Of a stretch of 64,000 bases of DNA, positions 32,245 through 40,687 are shown piece after piece (position 1 is the first letter of the stretch; the number at the start of each line of letters is the position of its first letter). The position numbers were made by a program, and so were the translations under genes. Under the pieces are notes generated by a model, which made no database searches, was not told the origin of the DNA, and worked only from the letters and a program-made list of their open reading frames with translations. Source of the DNA: Cyclobacteriaceae bacterium (GTDB taxonomy: Bacteria; Bacteroidota; Bacteroidia; Cytophagales; Cyclobacteriaceae); assembly GCA_016787565.1 (NCBI GenBank), contig JAEUUG010000016.1, positions 186,001 through 250,000 of the forward strand, given 5' to 3'.

Positions 32245-33204
32245 TTACCCGAGGTTAATGATCCAAAAAAATAAAGGCATTCCTAATGTAATATTTATAG
32301 GGAAGGTGACGGCCAGCGCCATGGGAAGAAAGAGACCTGGGTTTGCTTTAGGAAGTGCGATCTTCATGGCGGCAGGAACTGCTATATATGAGGCACTTGC
32401 TGCAAGAATGGCAAATGCAAATCGACTGCTACTGTCCTGCGTTATGGCTGCGCTTACTAAGGCAACTAAACTACCATTGACTAATGGGACCAGGATTGCG
32501 AAAATAGCAGGGAATAGACCATTCGAAAGAAATGATTTTATCCTCTTGCCGCTTTCAATTCCCATATCCAATAAAAAGATAGCCAGAAAGCCTTTGAATA
32601 TATCGTTGGTAAAAGGCTTGATTCCTTCAGCTTGTTTGGCACTTGCCAAAAATCCGATCAGCAAACTGCCTAGTATAAGCAAAACACTACCATTCGTAAA
32701 GGAATGCTTTATGGCTAAGGTCTTCTGAATGCGTTCACCCGTATTATTGAAAACTGAAACTAGTATCAAACCGGCAATGATGGCCGGAGATTCCATGAGG
32801 GCCATAATGGCCACCATGTGCCCGGGCATTGCAAGCTGCTGTGACTCGAGATAGCTAACGGCTGTAACAAACGTAACTGCACTGACAGATCCGTAGGCTG
32901 CCGCCACTGCACCCGCATCATAGATGCTTAGCTTTCGCTTCAAAATGAAAAACGTATAAACAGGTATGATTAGGGAAATAGAAATTCCAAAAACAATTGA
33001 CCCCAAAATTTCGGTTGTAAGCTGTTCATGTGAAAGTTCCTGGCCACCCTTAAACCCTATTGAAAAAAGAAGATACAACGAAATGAACTTGGACGAGTTA
33101 GGAGGGATTTGCAAATCACTTTTTAGCAAAACAGCAACCATGCCGAGCAGAAAAAAAAGAAGTGCCGGATTGGTGATATTTTCGACTAATAAATCAAGGG
33201 TCAT
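32245..33204 (-). CDS. sbtA: Sodium-dependent bicarbonate transporter SbtA-like permease
   Basis: A 319-residue permease with about ten TM helices. Seen: NPALLFFLLGMVAVLLKSDLQIP (start of SbtA), SLYLLFSIGFKGGQEL (the conserved GxKGG block), AAAYGSVSAVTFVTA, MVAIMALMESPAIIAGL (the conserved MESPAI motif), FLLDMGIESGKRI and FAILAASASYIAVPAAMKIALPKANPG (SASYIAVPAA, near 265). Substrates: Na+ and bicarbonate, raising inorganic carbon in the cell. A small protein gene precedes it by 24 bases, and a divergent LysR regulator follows upstream of that; a PII-like SbtB is not visible. Confidence 0.94.
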   Translation of the reverse strand: MTLDLLVENITNPALLFFLLGMVAVLLKSDLQIPPNSSKFISLYLLFSIGFKGGQELSHEQLTTEILGSIVFGISISLIIPVYTFFILKRKLSIYDAGAVAAAYGSVSAVTFVTAVSYLESQQLAMPGHMVAIMALMESPAIIAGLILVSVFNNTGERIQKTLAIKHSFTNGSVLLILGSLLIGFLASAKQAEGIKPFTNDIFKGFLAIFLLDMGIESGKRIKSFLSNGLFPAIFAILVPLVNGSLVALVSAAITQDSSSRFAFAILAASASYIAVPAAMKIALPKANPGLFLPMALAVTFPINITLGMPLFFWIINLG

Positions 33205-33228
33205 CGATTTTCCAACATCAAGCGCATG

Positions 33229-33504
33229 TCAATCCATTAGTTCAAGTTGAATCGAAGAGTGGATACGAATATTCTGTTGGCTTTGCTGTGCCTTTTCTAG
33301 CAGGCTTATCATCTCAGCAAAACTTTGCTTTAGTTCTGTCATGCGTTTAACCGAAGCTGCATCCAACATCCCATGCCGTTCTTGTTCACTTAAATTTTTC
33401 ATGTGATGAAAGGTGATTTTGCTGTTGATGAGGTTCGACAATATTTCTTTGGATTCAGATGGGGTGAACGATCCTTTTACCAGAATAAACTCTTGATGCA
33501 TCAT
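33229..33504 (-). CDS. Small conserved protein, 91 aa, in the SbtA operon
   Basis: A 91-residue, soluble, helical protein (residues 15-75 helix-rich: TPSESKEILSNLINSKITFH, MTELKQSFAEMISLLEKAQQ) that ends in a beta strand (IRIHSSIQLELMD). It has none of the T-loop or other marks of PII proteins, so it is not an obvious SbtB. I recall similar Bacteroidota proteins with FTPxEAxEIL and KIxFHxxKN, without function. It begins the operon that goes on to sbtA 24 bases later, with the divergent LysR gene on the other side. Confidence 0.7.
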   Translation of the reverse strand: MMHQEFILVKGSFTPSESKEILSNLINSKITFHHMKNLSEQERHGMLDAASVKRMTELKQSFAEMISLLEKAQQSQQNIRIHSSIQLELMD

Positions 33505-33605
33505 ATACTATAGGTTAATTGATTAGTTCAAATTGCGCTGCAATGTCTTACTCGAAATCCATTCATTTTTATTTATATTTCATATAGTTATCATTAACAA
33601 TATTT
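33505..33605. promoter_or_regulatory. Divergent regulatory region of sbtA module and LysR gene
   Basis: The gap between the small gene and the LysR gene is AT-rich. It holds palindromes TAATTGATTA (about 33514-33523) and GTTATCATTAAC (33587-33598), the latter directly before the LysR start. LysR proteins bind T-N11-A palindromes in such divergent regions. No exact -7 box; TATATTTC at about 33575-33582 (one mismatch) may drive the regulator. Binding is inferred from family. Confidence 0.4.
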
Positions 33606-34532
33606 ATGAACTACACACTGCACCAGCTTCAGGTTTTCTTAAAAATCACGCAAACGCAAAGCGTAACCAAGGCAGCAGAGGATTTACACCTGACGCAACC
33701 GGCTGTCTCCATACAGCTGAAGAATTTTCAAGATCAGTTTGACATCCCTCTTACTGAGGTGGTGGGTCGAAAAATTTATATCACTGATTTCGGGAATGAA
33801 ATTGCAGACGCTGCGGAGAAAATTCTTCAACAGGTTAATGCTATCAATTATAAAACGCAGGCCTTCCGGGGCCAACTCTCCGGCCGACTAAAAATATCGG
33901 TGGTTTCAACAGGAAAGTACGTGTTGCCCCATTTTCTATCGGGGTTTATGAATCAGCATCCGGGAGTCGAACTGATCATGGATGTAACCAATAAGAAGAA
34001 GGTAATTGAAAGCCTGGAAAAAAACGAAGTTGATTTTTCGCTTGTATCAATTCTGCCGGAAAAATTACCCATCGAAACACTCGAACTACTGGATAACAAA
34101 CTGTATTTCATCGGATCGCATAACGCTGTCATCCATGCATCGTGGGGACCAAAAAAAATATTCGAAAGCTTACCCCTGATATTTCGTGAACGCGGCTCGG
34201 GCACCCGACAAACGATGGAGAAATTTATAGAAAAAAGTCATGCGCTCGTGAGAAAGAAAATGGAACTAACCTCCAATGAAGCGGTCAAGCAGGCTGTTAT
34301 CGCAGGGTTGGGATACTCCATCATGCCACTGATTGGGATTAAGAACGAACTTAGAAATGGTGAATTGAAAATCATTCCCGTAAAAGGCCTGCCGATAAAA
34401 ACCAGTTGGAAAATGATCTGGTTGAAAGGCAAAAGAAAATCACCCGTAGCCGATTCATTTTTACATTACCTAAAGGAAGAAAAACTCAAGATCATTGGAA
34501 GTAAATTTTCCTGGTTAAATCATTCCTTCTAA
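33606..34532 (+). CDS. LysR-family transcriptional regulator (CmpR/CbbR type)
   Basis: A 308-residue LysR regulator. Seen: N-terminal winged helix (1-60; HQLQVFLKITQTQSVTKAAEDLHLTQPAVSIQLKNFQDQF), then a substrate-binding-like effector domain (90-295; LKISVVSTGKYVLPHFLSGF, FRERGSGTRQTMEKF, SNEAVKQAVIAGLGYSIMPL). RERGSGTR and NEAVKQAV are marks I know from CO2-responsive CbbR/CmpR regulators. It is divergent from the sbtA module by about 100 bases, so it probably controls bicarbonate uptake in response to a carbon metabolite. ATG start at 33606. Confidence 0.92.
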   Translation: MNYTLHQLQVFLKITQTQSVTKAAEDLHLTQPAVSIQLKNFQDQFDIPLTEVVGRKIYITDFGNEIADAAEKILQQVNAINYKTQAFRGQLSGRLKISVVSTGKYVLPHFLSGFMNQHPGVELIMDVTNKKKVIESLEKNEVDFSLVSILPEKLPIETLELLDNKLYFIGSHNAVIHASWGPKKIFESLPLIFRERGSGTRQTMEKFIEKSHALVRKKMELTSNEAVKQAVIAGLGYSIMPLIGIKNELRNGELKIIPVKGLPIKTSWKMIWLKGKRKSPVADSFLHYLKEEKLKIIGSKFSWLNHSF

Positions 34533-34549
34533 CCCGTCTGGCAACATTC

Positions 34550-35092
34550 TTACGCCAGCAGAAATAAAAAAATCAGTGGAAAAATAATGCCCACCAATGC
34601 CAGCTTCCATCCGCGACTGCGGAAACTGTTCTTTCCTTTTTCAATAAACATTCCCGTAATGGCAATCACCAGCATGGCTACGCCAAAAACATCAGAATAA
34701 TAAATCCACCACTTGCTGGTATCAACGTGCAACTTGGTCATCTGCCCAAGGATGGGTGTGGTTTTGTAGGTTTCTAATTTTCCCTTACCTGTATTCACAT
34801 CAACCTGCACATCGTGGTTAACATACGAGATGCGAAGATTGTCGCCATTTACCGAAAAGCGTCTTACTTTATCATCAATGTTTTGTGCTTTTGAAAAGGA
34901 TTCTACAAAGGCATCGTTCACGTCAGCCTTATTAATCGGTGCAACCGTTATTTCCTGCTCGCTATAGGTATACCGGCTGGGATGCCACGCCTGACGATGG
35001 TTCAGAAAAATACCGGAGAAGGAAAAAGCAATGATAAGTCCAAGATAAAAATACGCGATATCGCGGTGAGTATTTCGTGCGGTAAGTGCCAT
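34550..35092 (-). CDS. PepSY-associated TM protein
   Basis: A 180-residue protein. Residues 11-30 (IAYFYLGLIIAFSFSGIFLN) and 134-152 (VFGVAMLVIAITGMFIE) and 162-180 form TM helices; the middle is periplasmic with a PepSY-like strand pattern (VQVDVNTGKGKLETYKTTP). NHRQAW and LHVDTSKWW are typical of the short PepSY-TM group in Bacteroidota, often tied to ferric-siderophore or haem reductase systems. None of those is next to it here; LysR is convergent. Family is a confident call; role unknown. Confidence 0.82.
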   Translation of the reverse strand: MALTARNTHRDIAYFYLGLIIAFSFSGIFLNHRQAWHPSRYTYSEQEITVAPINKADVNDAFVESFSKAQNIDDKVRRFSVNGDNLRISYVNHDVQVDVNTGKGKLETYKTTPILGQMTKLHVDTSKWWIYYSDVFGVAMLVIAITGMFIEKGKNSFRSRGWKLALVGIIFPLIFLFLLA

Positions 35093-35145
35093 GGTTAAAT
35101 AAACTTAATTATGTTTTCAAAGTTGGAAATTTAAAGAGAGTACAC

Positions 35146-35176
35146 AATAAAAAAGGCCCGAAAAAATCCGGGCCTT
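35146..35176 (-). terminator. Rho-independent terminator after the aminopeptidase gene
   Basis: On the minus strand, an 8-bp stem AAGGCCCG/CGGGCCTT (35176-35153) with an eight-base loop rich in T is followed by TTTTTTATT. It lies 20 bases after the stop at 35196. Confidence 0.85.
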
Positions 35177-35195
35177 GCATTAAAATTAGGAAACA

Positions 35196-36659
35196 CTATT
35201 TCTTGTTGTCCAGTGATGGCAACACAAAAGCATCCAATGGGCTGGGCAACTTCATCAAGGCTTCGATTTCGTCTGGTTTGCGTGGGGCTGCGGCCGATAA
35301 GTGGTCATATCCATCTTTTGTAATCAGATAATCATCTTCAATTCGCACGGCAATACCCCACCAACGCTTATCGCAATTGGCATTCTCTGGAATATAAATT
35401 CCAGGCTCAATAGTGATCACCATGTTCTCGCGCAACATATCGCGTTGACCATTGTCATGAACATCTAGTCCGATATGATGGCAACACCCATGCGGATAAT
35501 AGCGGTGGCGTTCATCTTCGGTTTTAATGATACCTAAATCCTTAAGTCCTTTGTTAATCACAACCTTTGTTGTTTCTGTCAGCTGCTGAAAGGTTGCTCC
35601 GGGCTTGCATATTTTCATGGCCTCCTCTTGCGCTTTCAGCACAAGTTCATATATCTGCTTTTGCTCAGGTGAAAACTTTCCGTTAACCGGAATGGTACGC
35701 GTAATATCAGCCGTGTAGCCGCGATACTCAGCTCCCAGATCCATCAAAATCATTTCCTTGCTTGTAATCTCTGGTTTGTAATTATCGATGTAATGCAAAA
35801 TACATCCATTGTGACCTGCTCCCACAATGGAGGGATAGCCCAGGTCTTCAGCCTGGTATTTCTTAAAAACAAATTCGTGTATTCCCTGAATTTCACGTTC
35901 CGACATTCCAGGCTTCATGGCTTTCATAACTTCAATCTGACCAGCACACGAAATGCTGACAGCTTTACGCACCAGCGCAAGCTCTTCCTTGGTTTTTATG
36001 CCGCGTAGCATTCCCATCAGGCCATGTAAATCTTTTGTGTTGAGATTATTCATGGGAGGCTCTGGATTTACAGAAAGAGATTTATTTTTAGAAGGATAGT
36101 TAACCTTTACCTTAAACTGGTCGATAAGATCATACAGATCGGAAGAGTCACGCGGGTCATTGCGCACATCATTTTCAAAATCAGTGAACAGAATTTGATC
36201 GAATTTCGAAAAGTCGATATTATACTTTTTAAATTCGGTGTTGTTGAATGATTGTTCCAGTCCCAATTGGGCTTTTACACCGGATTCACCCAGCCTGCGC
36301 CCGGTCCACATTTCCGCAAGTTCATTTCGCGGTTGAACAAAAACAATCTCGTCATATTTGGTTCCGTTCGCAGCGGTTTGTTTTTCTTTAAAAATGAACA
36401 ACACAGCATTGGGTTCCTTATAACCGCTGAGGTAATAAAAATTAGGATCCTGATGGTAAACATAATCCACATCGTTGGCCCGGTTACGAACTGCGTTGGC
36501 AAAGAAAACCGCCACCGAATTGGCAGGGAGTTTTTCGCGAAGCTTTTGCCTGCGCTCTTTATGGAAATCTTTGGATAAAAAATCCGAAGGCATTTCGGTA
36601 GTTTGCCCAAATGCATAAAGGGATATAAAAAACAGAATGAAAAGAAGATTTGACTTCAT
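35196..36659 (-). CDS. Exported Xaa-Pro aminopeptidase (M24B)
   Basis: A 487-residue metallopeptidase. Signal peptide (residues 1-18, ending YAFGQ) makes it periplasmic. N-terminal AMP_N domain (30-190; NDVDYVYHQDPNFYYLSGYKEP) and a creatinase-fold catalytic domain with all five metal ligands: MDLGAEYRGYTADITRT (two Asp), GCCHHIGLDVHD (His), ITIEPGIYI (Glu) and VRIEDDYLIT (Glu). It removes an N-terminal residue before proline. Length and motifs match AMPP. A terminator follows. No peptidase partner is near. Confidence 0.95.
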   Translation of the reverse strand: MKSNLLFILFFISLYAFGQTTEMPSDFLSKDFHKERRQKLREKLPANSVAVFFANAVRNRANDVDYVYHQDPNFYYLSGYKEPNAVLFIFKEKQTAANGTKYDEIVFVQPRNELAEMWTGRRLGESGVKAQLGLEQSFNNTEFKKYNIDFSKFDQILFTDFENDVRNDPRDSSDLYDLIDQFKVKVNYPSKNKSLSVNPEPPMNNLNTKDLHGLMGMLRGIKTKEELALVRKAVSISCAGQIEVMKAMKPGMSEREIQGIHEFVFKKYQAEDLGYPSIVGAGHNGCILHYIDNYKPEITSKEMILMDLGAEYRGYTADITRTIPVNGKFSPEQKQIYELVLKAQEEAMKICKPGATFQQLTETTKVVINKGLKDLGIIKTEDERHRYYPHGCCHHIGLDVHDNGQRDMLRENMVITIEPGIYIPENANCDKRWWGIAVRIEDDYLITKDGYDHLSAAAPRKPDEIEALMKLPSPLDAFVLPSLDNKK

Positions 36660-36767
36660 AGGTTACAGTGTTTGATTTTGTTAAAGCTCGCTAAAAATAG
36701 CAACATAATCTGCAGGACTATGCTGGCGGTTTTGAATGTAGTTTGAGTGGTTAGAGGGGATAGAACT

Positions 36768-36974
36768 TTAACTAATTTCCTCAATCAAAAAGTCATTACC
36801 CCTTCCGTAGGCAAGGAGTTCTTTCAAACGATAGCGCTCAAGCGTGTGTAAATCTTTCACTTTAAAATCCCCATCCGTCAGGATATGCTCAATTTGAAAA
36901 TCATGTTGATCGCCAAAATTGATCAGTCTGTACTTTTTTCCGTTTCGTAAAACATCGAACGATAACCCCGCCAT
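36768..36974 (-). CDS. Small soluble protein, 68 aa
   Basis: Well-formed start (ATG at 36974), then LSFDVLRNGKKYRLINFGDQHDFQIEHI, a beta-rich pattern, and RYRLKELLAYGRG. Possibly an SH3-like small barrel; no motif recognised. Placed 74 bases after the GroES-like gene on the same strand. Coding is supported by regular codon use and position; function unknown. Confidence 0.6.
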   Translation of the reverse strand: MAGLSFDVLRNGKKYRLINFGDQHDFQIEHILTDGDFKVKDLHTLERYRLKELLAYGRGNDFLIEEIS

Positions 36975-37048
36975 GTCAAATTAGTAAATGCATGTGTGAT
37001 AAATTTCAATTGCTTCTTGTCGCGTTTAAGTACTTGAGCGTTGCTATA

Positions 37049-37423
37049 CTACAAATCCTCTTCCCGTTCCAACATCAAAATAGAAGATTGTGGCACAATG
37101 AAGTATTTATCCTCTTCATACATGACTTCAATAGCCCCCTTTTGCAAAAAGATGGCCAGGTCACCTTCCTGAGCCTGAAGCGGCAGGTACTTGACCTGGT
37201 CATCTTTTCCTTTCCACATATCATCTTCATCGGCCGGAAGTGGTAACGGATAACCTGGCCCTACTTTAATAACATAACCACGTTGAATTTTTTCCTTCTC
37301 CTGAACACCCGGAGGAAGATACAATCCGCTAGCCGTTTTGTCCGATTCCTTCGCGGGCTTGATCAGCACCCGGTCGCCTACCACAATTAGTTTCCTTAGC
37401 TTATTATCCGAAGTAAGTTTCAT
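37049..37423 (-). CDS. GroES-like co-chaperonin paralogue
   Basis: A 124-residue GroES-fold protein, longer than GroES (about 95). Seen: LIVVGDRVLIKPAKESDKTASGLYLPPG (start, as in GroES), then a changed middle, RGYVIKVGPGYPLPLPADEDD with an extra acidic insert and YLPLQAQEGDLAIFLQKG, and EVMYEEDKYFIVPQSSILMLE. The mobile loop of true GroES (GGIVL) is replaced by SGLYLPPG. ATG at 37423 is chosen over a frame extension to 37459. No groEL is adjacent, so it probably is a divergent second copy. Known in Bacteroidota; role unknown. Confidence 0.82.
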   Translation of the reverse strand: MKLTSDNKLRKLIVVGDRVLIKPAKESDKTASGLYLPPGVQEKEKIQRGYVIKVGPGYPLPLPADEDDMWKGKDDQVKYLPLQAQEGDLAIFLQKGAIEVMYEEDKYFIVPQSSILMLEREEDL

Positions 37424-37468
37424 GCTCTTCTCTCTTCCGAATGCTTTCAATTTCAACAATAGAACGAA

Positions 37469-37861
37469 TTACTTTTTACGTGTAGCCTTAAATGGAAAAT
37501 CCATTCCGCCAGCCGACATCTTACCGGTCAGTTCATCGCCATTCAAATCGGCATCAAAATAAACAGAAGTACCCGAGTAAGAGAAGTCACCCGTTACCTT
37601 CTTGGTTTCCGGTGCGTAGTTCAGCGAAGTGAATGACATGTCATTTCCGTTGGCGTTCATGGTAGCCGCATATTTTTTCTCCTGCTCTGTAATAGTTATT
37701 ACACCCACAAAGTCACCCTCAGGAGTTCCTGTTATGGAATAATCCCAGCTTCCCACAGGACTTGGCGCAGGAGCTGCGGCTGTTTTTGTTTTTACGGTAG
37801 AGGCACATGAAGCCGCTACCACTAGAATGGTAAGAAATGCGAAAACATTTTTCATAAGCAT
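37469..37861 (-). CDS. Small lipoprotein, 130 aa
   Basis: Signal peptide with lipobox VAASC (Cys at about 19), so the mature protein is probably membrane-attached. The body (40-130) is beta-rich: GSWDYSITGTPEGDFVGVITI, AATMNANGNDMSF, VTGDFSYSGTSVYFDADLNGDELTGKM, a lipocalin/META-like pattern also found in other small Bacteroidota lipoproteins. It lies 23 bases after rmuC and 45 before the GroES-like gene. No function known. Confidence 0.72.
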   Translation of the reverse strand: MLMKNVFAFLTILVVAASCASTVKTKTAAAPAPSPVGSWDYSITGTPEGDFVGVITITEQEKKYAATMNANGNDMSFTSLNYAPETKKVTGDFSYSGTSVYFDADLNGDELTGKMSAGGMDFPFKATRKK

Positions 37862-37884
37862 ATTAGTTAGTTATTGGTTTACGG

Positions 37885-39201
37885 TTATTCAAAAAGGTCC
37901 GCCTGATCTTCCGATCGTGTAAGCAGTTTCTGATCGATTGTTTTACTGGCTTTGGCTCCAAGCTTCTTTAATTCCTCCACGCGCCTCACCAAATTACCAC
38001 TTCCAACAGAAAGTTTTTTCATCGACTCTTCATAAAATTTCTTGGACGAATCCAGGTGGCGCCCTAAGGTAATAAGGTCTTCGGTAAAACCAACAAACTT
38101 ATCATACAGATCGCCAGCCTTGTTGGCGATATCCAACACATGCCGGTTTTGGTATTCCTGCTTCCAGCCATTTTTAATCAATTGCAACGATGGTATCAGC
38201 AACGTTGGGCTCACAAATACTATTCGCTTTTCCAGCGCCTCCTCATATAAGTCTTTTTCACTTTGAATGGCCAGGATATAAGCCGGCTCAATGGGAATGA
38301 ACATGATGACAAAGTCAAGGCTGCTATCAGAAACATTTTTTTGATAATTTTTATCCGCCAGACCTTTCATGTGTTGCCGAATGGATAACAGATGCGCTTT
38401 CAATGCTGTAACTTTCTCTTCTTCAGTGGTGCTGTTTACAAAATTGTTGTATGCCGTTAAACTTACTTTTGAGTCGATAATCACATGACGGCTTTCCGGT
38501 AAGCGGATAATCACATCCGGTCGCAGCCTGCCTTCGGCTGTGGTGAACGATTCCTGAATAAAGTATTCGCGATCTTTTTCAAGGCCTGACTTTTCTAAAA
38601 TACTTTCCAGAATAAACTCACCCCAGGCTCCTTGTGTTTTCGTATCGCCCTTTAATGCACGCGTCAGGTTTTCGGCTTCGCGCGTCATGGTCAGGTTAAG
38701 TTTTTGAAGATTCTCCAACTGCTCGCGCAAAGCTGAATTACGGGTAATGGTATCTTTGTGGGTTTCTTCTACTTTCTTTTCAAACTCTACAATTTTTTCA
38801 CCCAATGGCTTTAGCAAATCAAACATGTTCGACTTGTTCTGATCGGTGAACTTCTTGCTTTTCTCTTCAAATATTTCATTTGCGAGATTCTTGAATTGAA
38901 GTGTGAGTTTTTCATTCAGTAACTCCATTTCCTTTTTCTGCTCCTGAAGTTTTTCCTGCAGGTTGCGGTAATCCGCTTCCGCGGAAGCGAGACTATTATT
39001 GATTTCCAGCACTTTGTTGCGTTCGGCTTCCAGGTCGCGCTTTACTTCCAGCAACTGCTGCTGAAGGGCCTTGCTCTTTTCCTGCTCCACTAAAATGGCT
39101 GATGAGGCGCCCAGGTGATCGGCTGAAAACTTGAATCGGGCAATAAACCATCCGGCCAACGCACCGGCCATTAAACCAATTAGCAACAACAGAATTTCCA
39201 T
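37885..39201 (-). CDS. rmuC: DNA recombination protein RmuC
   Basis: A 438-residue protein of the RmuC family, which limits sequence inversions and degrades or processes DNA ends. Seen: one N-terminal TM (3-20; LLLLIGLMAGALAGWF), a coiled coil (about 35-180; EQEKSKALQQQLLEVKRDLEAERN...) and the nuclease-like domain (220-400): GAWGEFILESILEKSGL, RLRPDVIIRLPESRHVIIDSKVSL (the DxK pair), FVIMFIPIEPAY and VFVSPTLLIPSLQLI. ATG at 39201 chosen; the TTG at 39234 is less likely. The small lipoprotein follows by 23 bases. Confidence 0.94.
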   Translation of the reverse strand: MEILLLLIGLMAGALAGWFIARFKFSADHLGASSAILVEQEKSKALQQQLLEVKRDLEAERNKVLEINNSLASAEADYRNLQEKLQEQKKEMELLNEKLTLQFKNLANEIFEEKSKKFTDQNKSNMFDLLKPLGEKIVEFEKKVEETHKDTITRNSALREQLENLQKLNLTMTREAENLTRALKGDTKTQGAWGEFILESILEKSGLEKDREYFIQESFTTAEGRLRPDVIIRLPESRHVIIDSKVSLTAYNNFVNSTTEEEKVTALKAHLLSIRQHMKGLADKNYQKNVSDSSLDFVIMFIPIEPAYILAIQSEKDLYEEALEKRIVFVSPTLLIPSLQLIKNGWKQEYQNRHVLDIANKAGDLYDKFVGFTEDLITLGRHLDSSKKFYEESMKKLSVGSGNLVRRVEELKKLGAKASKTIDQKLLTRSEDQADLFE

Positions 39202-39326
39202 GGCGGCAAAGTTATTATTTTCTATGGGAAGCAAATTCTACTTTAATCCTGACAATTCATGTCACGTTTGCCTGGCTGTTGCATCACTTATGTGCAAACT
39301 ATTTAGGCGATTCAGGGCATATTCAA

Positions 39327-39334
39327 TAGATTTG
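39327..39334 (+). promoter_or_regulatory. -7 box (TAGATTTG) of rocD
   Basis: TAGATTTG fits TAnnTTTG exactly, 34 bases before the rocD ATG. No clear TTG at the -33 place. Confidence 0.4.
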
Positions 39335-39368
39335 CATTCGTTTGAAATTGCGAGAAAAGAATTTTTTT

Positions 39369-40607
39369 ATGACAGAAGTGATCACATCCAGCCGCGAGGC
39401 CATTTTATTAGAAGATAAGTACGGTGCACACAACTACCATCCCCTTCCGGTTGTATTAAGCAAAGGCGAAGGTGTGTTTTTATGGGATGTTGAGGGTAAA
39501 CGTTATTACGATTTCCTTTCAGCCTATAGTGCCGTAAATCAGGGGCATTGCCATCCACGCATCATACAAGCGCTTACCGATCAGGCAAAAGAACTTACCC
39601 TGACCTCGCGCGCTTTCTACAACGATAAACTCGGGCTAGCTGAAAAATATGTTTGTGAGACCTTTGGGTACGAAAAAGCCCTGTTCATGAACAGTGGTGC
39701 CGAAGCTAACGAAACGGCCATCAAGCTCGCCCGCAAGTGGGGGTACACGAAAAAAGGAATTCCGGAAAATGAAGCAGTGATCGTTGCCGTGAAGAAAAAT
39801 TTTCATGGAAGAACCACCACCATTATTTCAGCTTCAACAGATCCTTCGGCACGAAAAGGTTTTGGTCCCTTTATGCCGGGCTTTGAGATCATCGATTATG
39901 ATAATATTGAGGCGGTGGAAAAAGCATTAACTAACCCGAATGTTTGTGCGTTGTGGATTGAGCCCATTCAGGGTGAAGCCGGTGTATATGTTCCGATGAA
40001 TGGATACCTCAAAGCTGTAGAAGATCTTTGCCGTAAGAATAATGTACTCTTGATGATGGACGAAATCCAGACGGGTATTGCACGCACCGGAAAAATGCTG
40101 GCCTCCGATCATGAAGGTGTGCGACCCGATTTATTGATTTTAGGAAAAGCATTATCGGGAGGCGTATTTCCGATTTCTGTAGTACTGGCTGACGATCCGA
40201 TTATGCTGGTGATTAAACCGGGTGAACATGGTTCCACCTTCGGTGGCAATCCGCTTGCGGCTGCTGTTGTTATGGAGGCACTTCAGGTGGTAAAAGAAGA
40301 AAAGCTTGCTGAAAATGCCCAGCGGCAGGGAACCCTCTTCCGCGAACGCATGCAAGACCTGATGAAAAGAACTGACAGGGTAACCCTGGTACGCGGAAAA
40401 GGTCTGTTAAATGCCATTGTGATTAACGACTCTCCGGATAGCGAAACCGCCTGGAACATCTGCATGGACTTTGCCAAAAACGGATTGCTGGCTAAACCAA
40501 CACATGGAAATATTATTCGCCTCGCACCTCCTTTGGTGATAACGGAAGAACAGATTCATGAGTGTTGTGATATTATTGAGAAGTGCATCGTAAACTTTAA
40601 GAATTAG
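39369..40607 (+). CDS. rocD: Ornithine aminotransferase
   Basis: A 412-residue PLP enzyme that moves the delta-amino group of ornithine to 2-oxoglutarate, giving glutamate semialdehyde, in arginine breakdown or proline supply. Seen: [19 protein letters not shown] (typical start), [59 protein letters not shown] and [17 protein letters not shown] with the PLP Lys, and [14 protein letters not shown]. All catalytic residues of class III are present. ATG at 39369 is chosen (TTG at 39342 is the longer option). No arginine gene is next to it. Confidence 0.95.
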   Translation: MTEVITSSREAILLEDKYGAHNYHPLPVVLSKGEGVFLWDVEGKRYYDFLSAYSAVNQGHCHPRIIQALTDQAKELTLTSRAFYNDKLGLAEKYVCETFGYEKALFMNSGAEANETAIKLARKWGYTKKGIPENEAVIVAVKKNFHGRTTTIISASTDPSARKGFGPFMPGFEIIDYDNIEAVEKALTNPNVCALWIEPIQGEAGVYVPMNGYLKAVEDLCRKNNVLLMMDEIQTGIARTGKMLASDHEGVRPDLLILGKALSGGVFPISVVLADDPIMLVIKPGEHGSTFGGNPLAAAVVMEALQVVKEEKLAENAQRQGTLFRERMQDLMKRTDRVTLVRGKGLLNAIVINDSPDSETAWNICMDFAKNGLLAKPTHGNIIRLAPPLVITEEQIHECCDIIEKCIVNFKN

Positions 40608-40642
40608 CAAATTAATTTTTAAACAACAGGCGACAAGCCTAT

Positions 40643-40665
40643 GTATAGCATTCTTTTTGCTATAC
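40643..40665. other. Perfect 8-bp inverted repeat between rocD and the DMFase-like gene
   Basis: GTATAGCA and TGCTATAC flank a seven-base T-rich loop. No T-run follows, so it is a poor intrinsic terminator; it may be an operator or transcript-end hairpin. Its place is 36 bases after the rocD stop and 23 before the next start. Confidence 0.45.
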
Positions 40666-40687
40666 TAATACTGCTAAATCATTAATC

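Noticed and set aside
33229-33504. The 91-residue protein taken as SbtB (PII-like)
   Set aside because: It has no PII T-loop or ferredoxin-like strand order, and is helical; so not called SbtB.
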